Assembly (NCBI GenBank): GCA_029059965.1
Contig: JAIDUY010000153.1
Span: 1-7,938, forward strand
DNA from: Muribaculaceae bacterium
Lineage (GTDB): Bacteria; Bacteroidota; Bacteroidia; Bacteroidales; Muribaculaceae
Reading direction: 5' to 3'
Length of the DNA stretch: 7,938 nucleotides
Shown: one piece after another, positions 7,783-7,938 of the stretch
Numbering within the stretch: the first letter of the stretch is position 1
Layout of the letters: every line of letters begins with the position of its first letter
Notes under the pieces: model-generated
The model's input: only the letters and a program-made list of their open reading frames with translations
Told to the model about the DNA's origin: nothing
Databases searched by the model: none
Translations under genes and position numbers: made by a program

Positions 7783-7815
7783 TTTGCAAAGATAGCTATT
7801 TTTTTGCTAACTTTG
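7783..7815 (+). promoter_or_regulatory. Bacteroidota-type promoter for nadC
   Basis: The phylum's sigma factor prefers TTTG about 19-21 nt before TAnnTTTG. Here TTTG (7783-7786) is followed, after 21 nt, by a perfect TAACTTTG (7808-7815). Transcription should begin near 7822, leaving a leader of about 16 nt before the nadC ATG. No riboswitch would fit in a leader this short. Confidence 0.8.
7787..7794 (-). promoter_or_regulatory. Predicted -7 box of the rlmH promoter
   Basis: Read on the minus strand, this is a perfect TATCTTTG (TAnnTTTG). It sits 41 nt before the rlmH start, so the transcript should begin near 7780. I find no good TTTG at the expected -33 distance (around 7814-7820), so the promoter may be weak or helped by a regulator. 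The box abuts the -33 element of the nadC promoter with no gap between them. Confidence 0.6.
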
Positions 7816-7837
7816 TCACGCATAAACCACAGTACAG

Positions 7838-7938
7838 ATGAAAACCAAAGACGAACTCATCGACCAGCTCCTCGAGCTGGCATTCGCCGAAGACATAGGC
7901 GACGGCGACCATACCACACTCAGCACCATCCCTGCCGA
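7838..7938 (+). CDS. nadC: Quinolinate phosphoribosyltransferase NadC (3' end missing)
   Basis: NadC converts quinolinate and phosphoribosyl pyrophosphate to nicotinate mononucleotide with release of CO2, a late step of de novo NAD synthesis in the cytoplasm. Only the first 33 codons and two bases are inside the window. They read MKTKDELIDQLLELAFAEDI, then GDGDHTTLSTIPA; the 'AFAEDIGDGDHTT' stretch is the typical N-terminal segment of the enzyme in this phylum (E. coli has a comparable 'REDLG...DIT'). The start is the first ATG after the predicted promoter. A head-to-head arrangement with rlmH is one I associate with Bacteroidales genomes. The active site lies beyond the window edge and could not be checked. 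Confidence 0.88.
   Translation, partial: MKTKDELIDQLLELAFAEDIGDGDHTTLSTIPA

Noticed and set aside
7746..7837. Riboswitch or small RNA between rlmH and nadC
   Set aside because: The predicted leaders are only about 16 and 35 nt, too short for a riboswitch, and I see no stable hairpin; promoter elements explain the region.
1..7938. Mobile element, CRISPR array, tRNA/rRNA or defence system
   Set aside because: I saw no transposase or integrase, no direct-repeat array, no tRNA-like cloverleaf, and no change in base composition among the genes. All genes fit core or common envelope and ribosome functions.

Overview
The window looks like ordinary chromosomal DNA from a GC-rich member of the Bacteroidota, probably order Bacteroidales. 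Four things point there: a promoter of the Bacteroidota type (TTTG, 21-nt spacer, TAACTTTG) before nadC; no clear Shine-Dalgarno sequences; a DPP5-type S9 peptidase and a DUF6155 protein of the kind common in this phylum; and a TonB-dependent outer-membrane receptor. Coding DNA is GC-rich with strong C/G preference at third codon positions, while the one promoter region is AT-rich. A GC-rich gut lineage such as Muribaculaceae or Rikenellaceae is possible, but that is a guess.

Layout. (1) Positions 2-3089, plus strand: three closely spaced genes that look like one transcription unit. They are the 3' part of a secreted or periplasmic S9 serine peptidase (dipeptidyl-peptidase 5-like, cut by the window edge), a small DUF6155 protein of unknown function, and a 250-residue exported protein of unknown function. 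(2) Positions 3111-3154: a strong symmetric hairpin, A-rich on one side and T-rich on the other, acting as a shared terminator between the two convergent units. (3) Positions 3188-7745, minus strand: a tightly packed unit transcribed as rlmH (23S rRNA pseudouridine N3-methyltransferase), a Uup-type ABC-F ATPase, and a TonB-dependent receptor. The first gap is 5 nt and the second junction is an ATGA start/stop overlap. (4) Positions 7746-7837: a compact divergent promoter region. (5) From 7838, plus strand: the first 33 codons of nadC (quinolinate phosphoribosyltransferase, NAD synthesis).

How the genes fit together. rlmH and the ABC-F protein share a ribosome theme (rRNA modification and ribosome-bound ATPase), while the coupled TonB receptor is a nutrient-uptake protein with no obvious link to it. 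The peptidase would release dipeptides from peptides outside the inner membrane; its two small downstream partners are uncharacterised. I see no mobile elements, CRISPR array, tRNA, rRNA, phage genes or defence cassette. The points most worth a second look are the TonB receptor coupled to an ABC-F gene, the abutting divergent promoters, and the two unknown proteins behind the peptidase. I do not see convincing evidence of a wholly new system.
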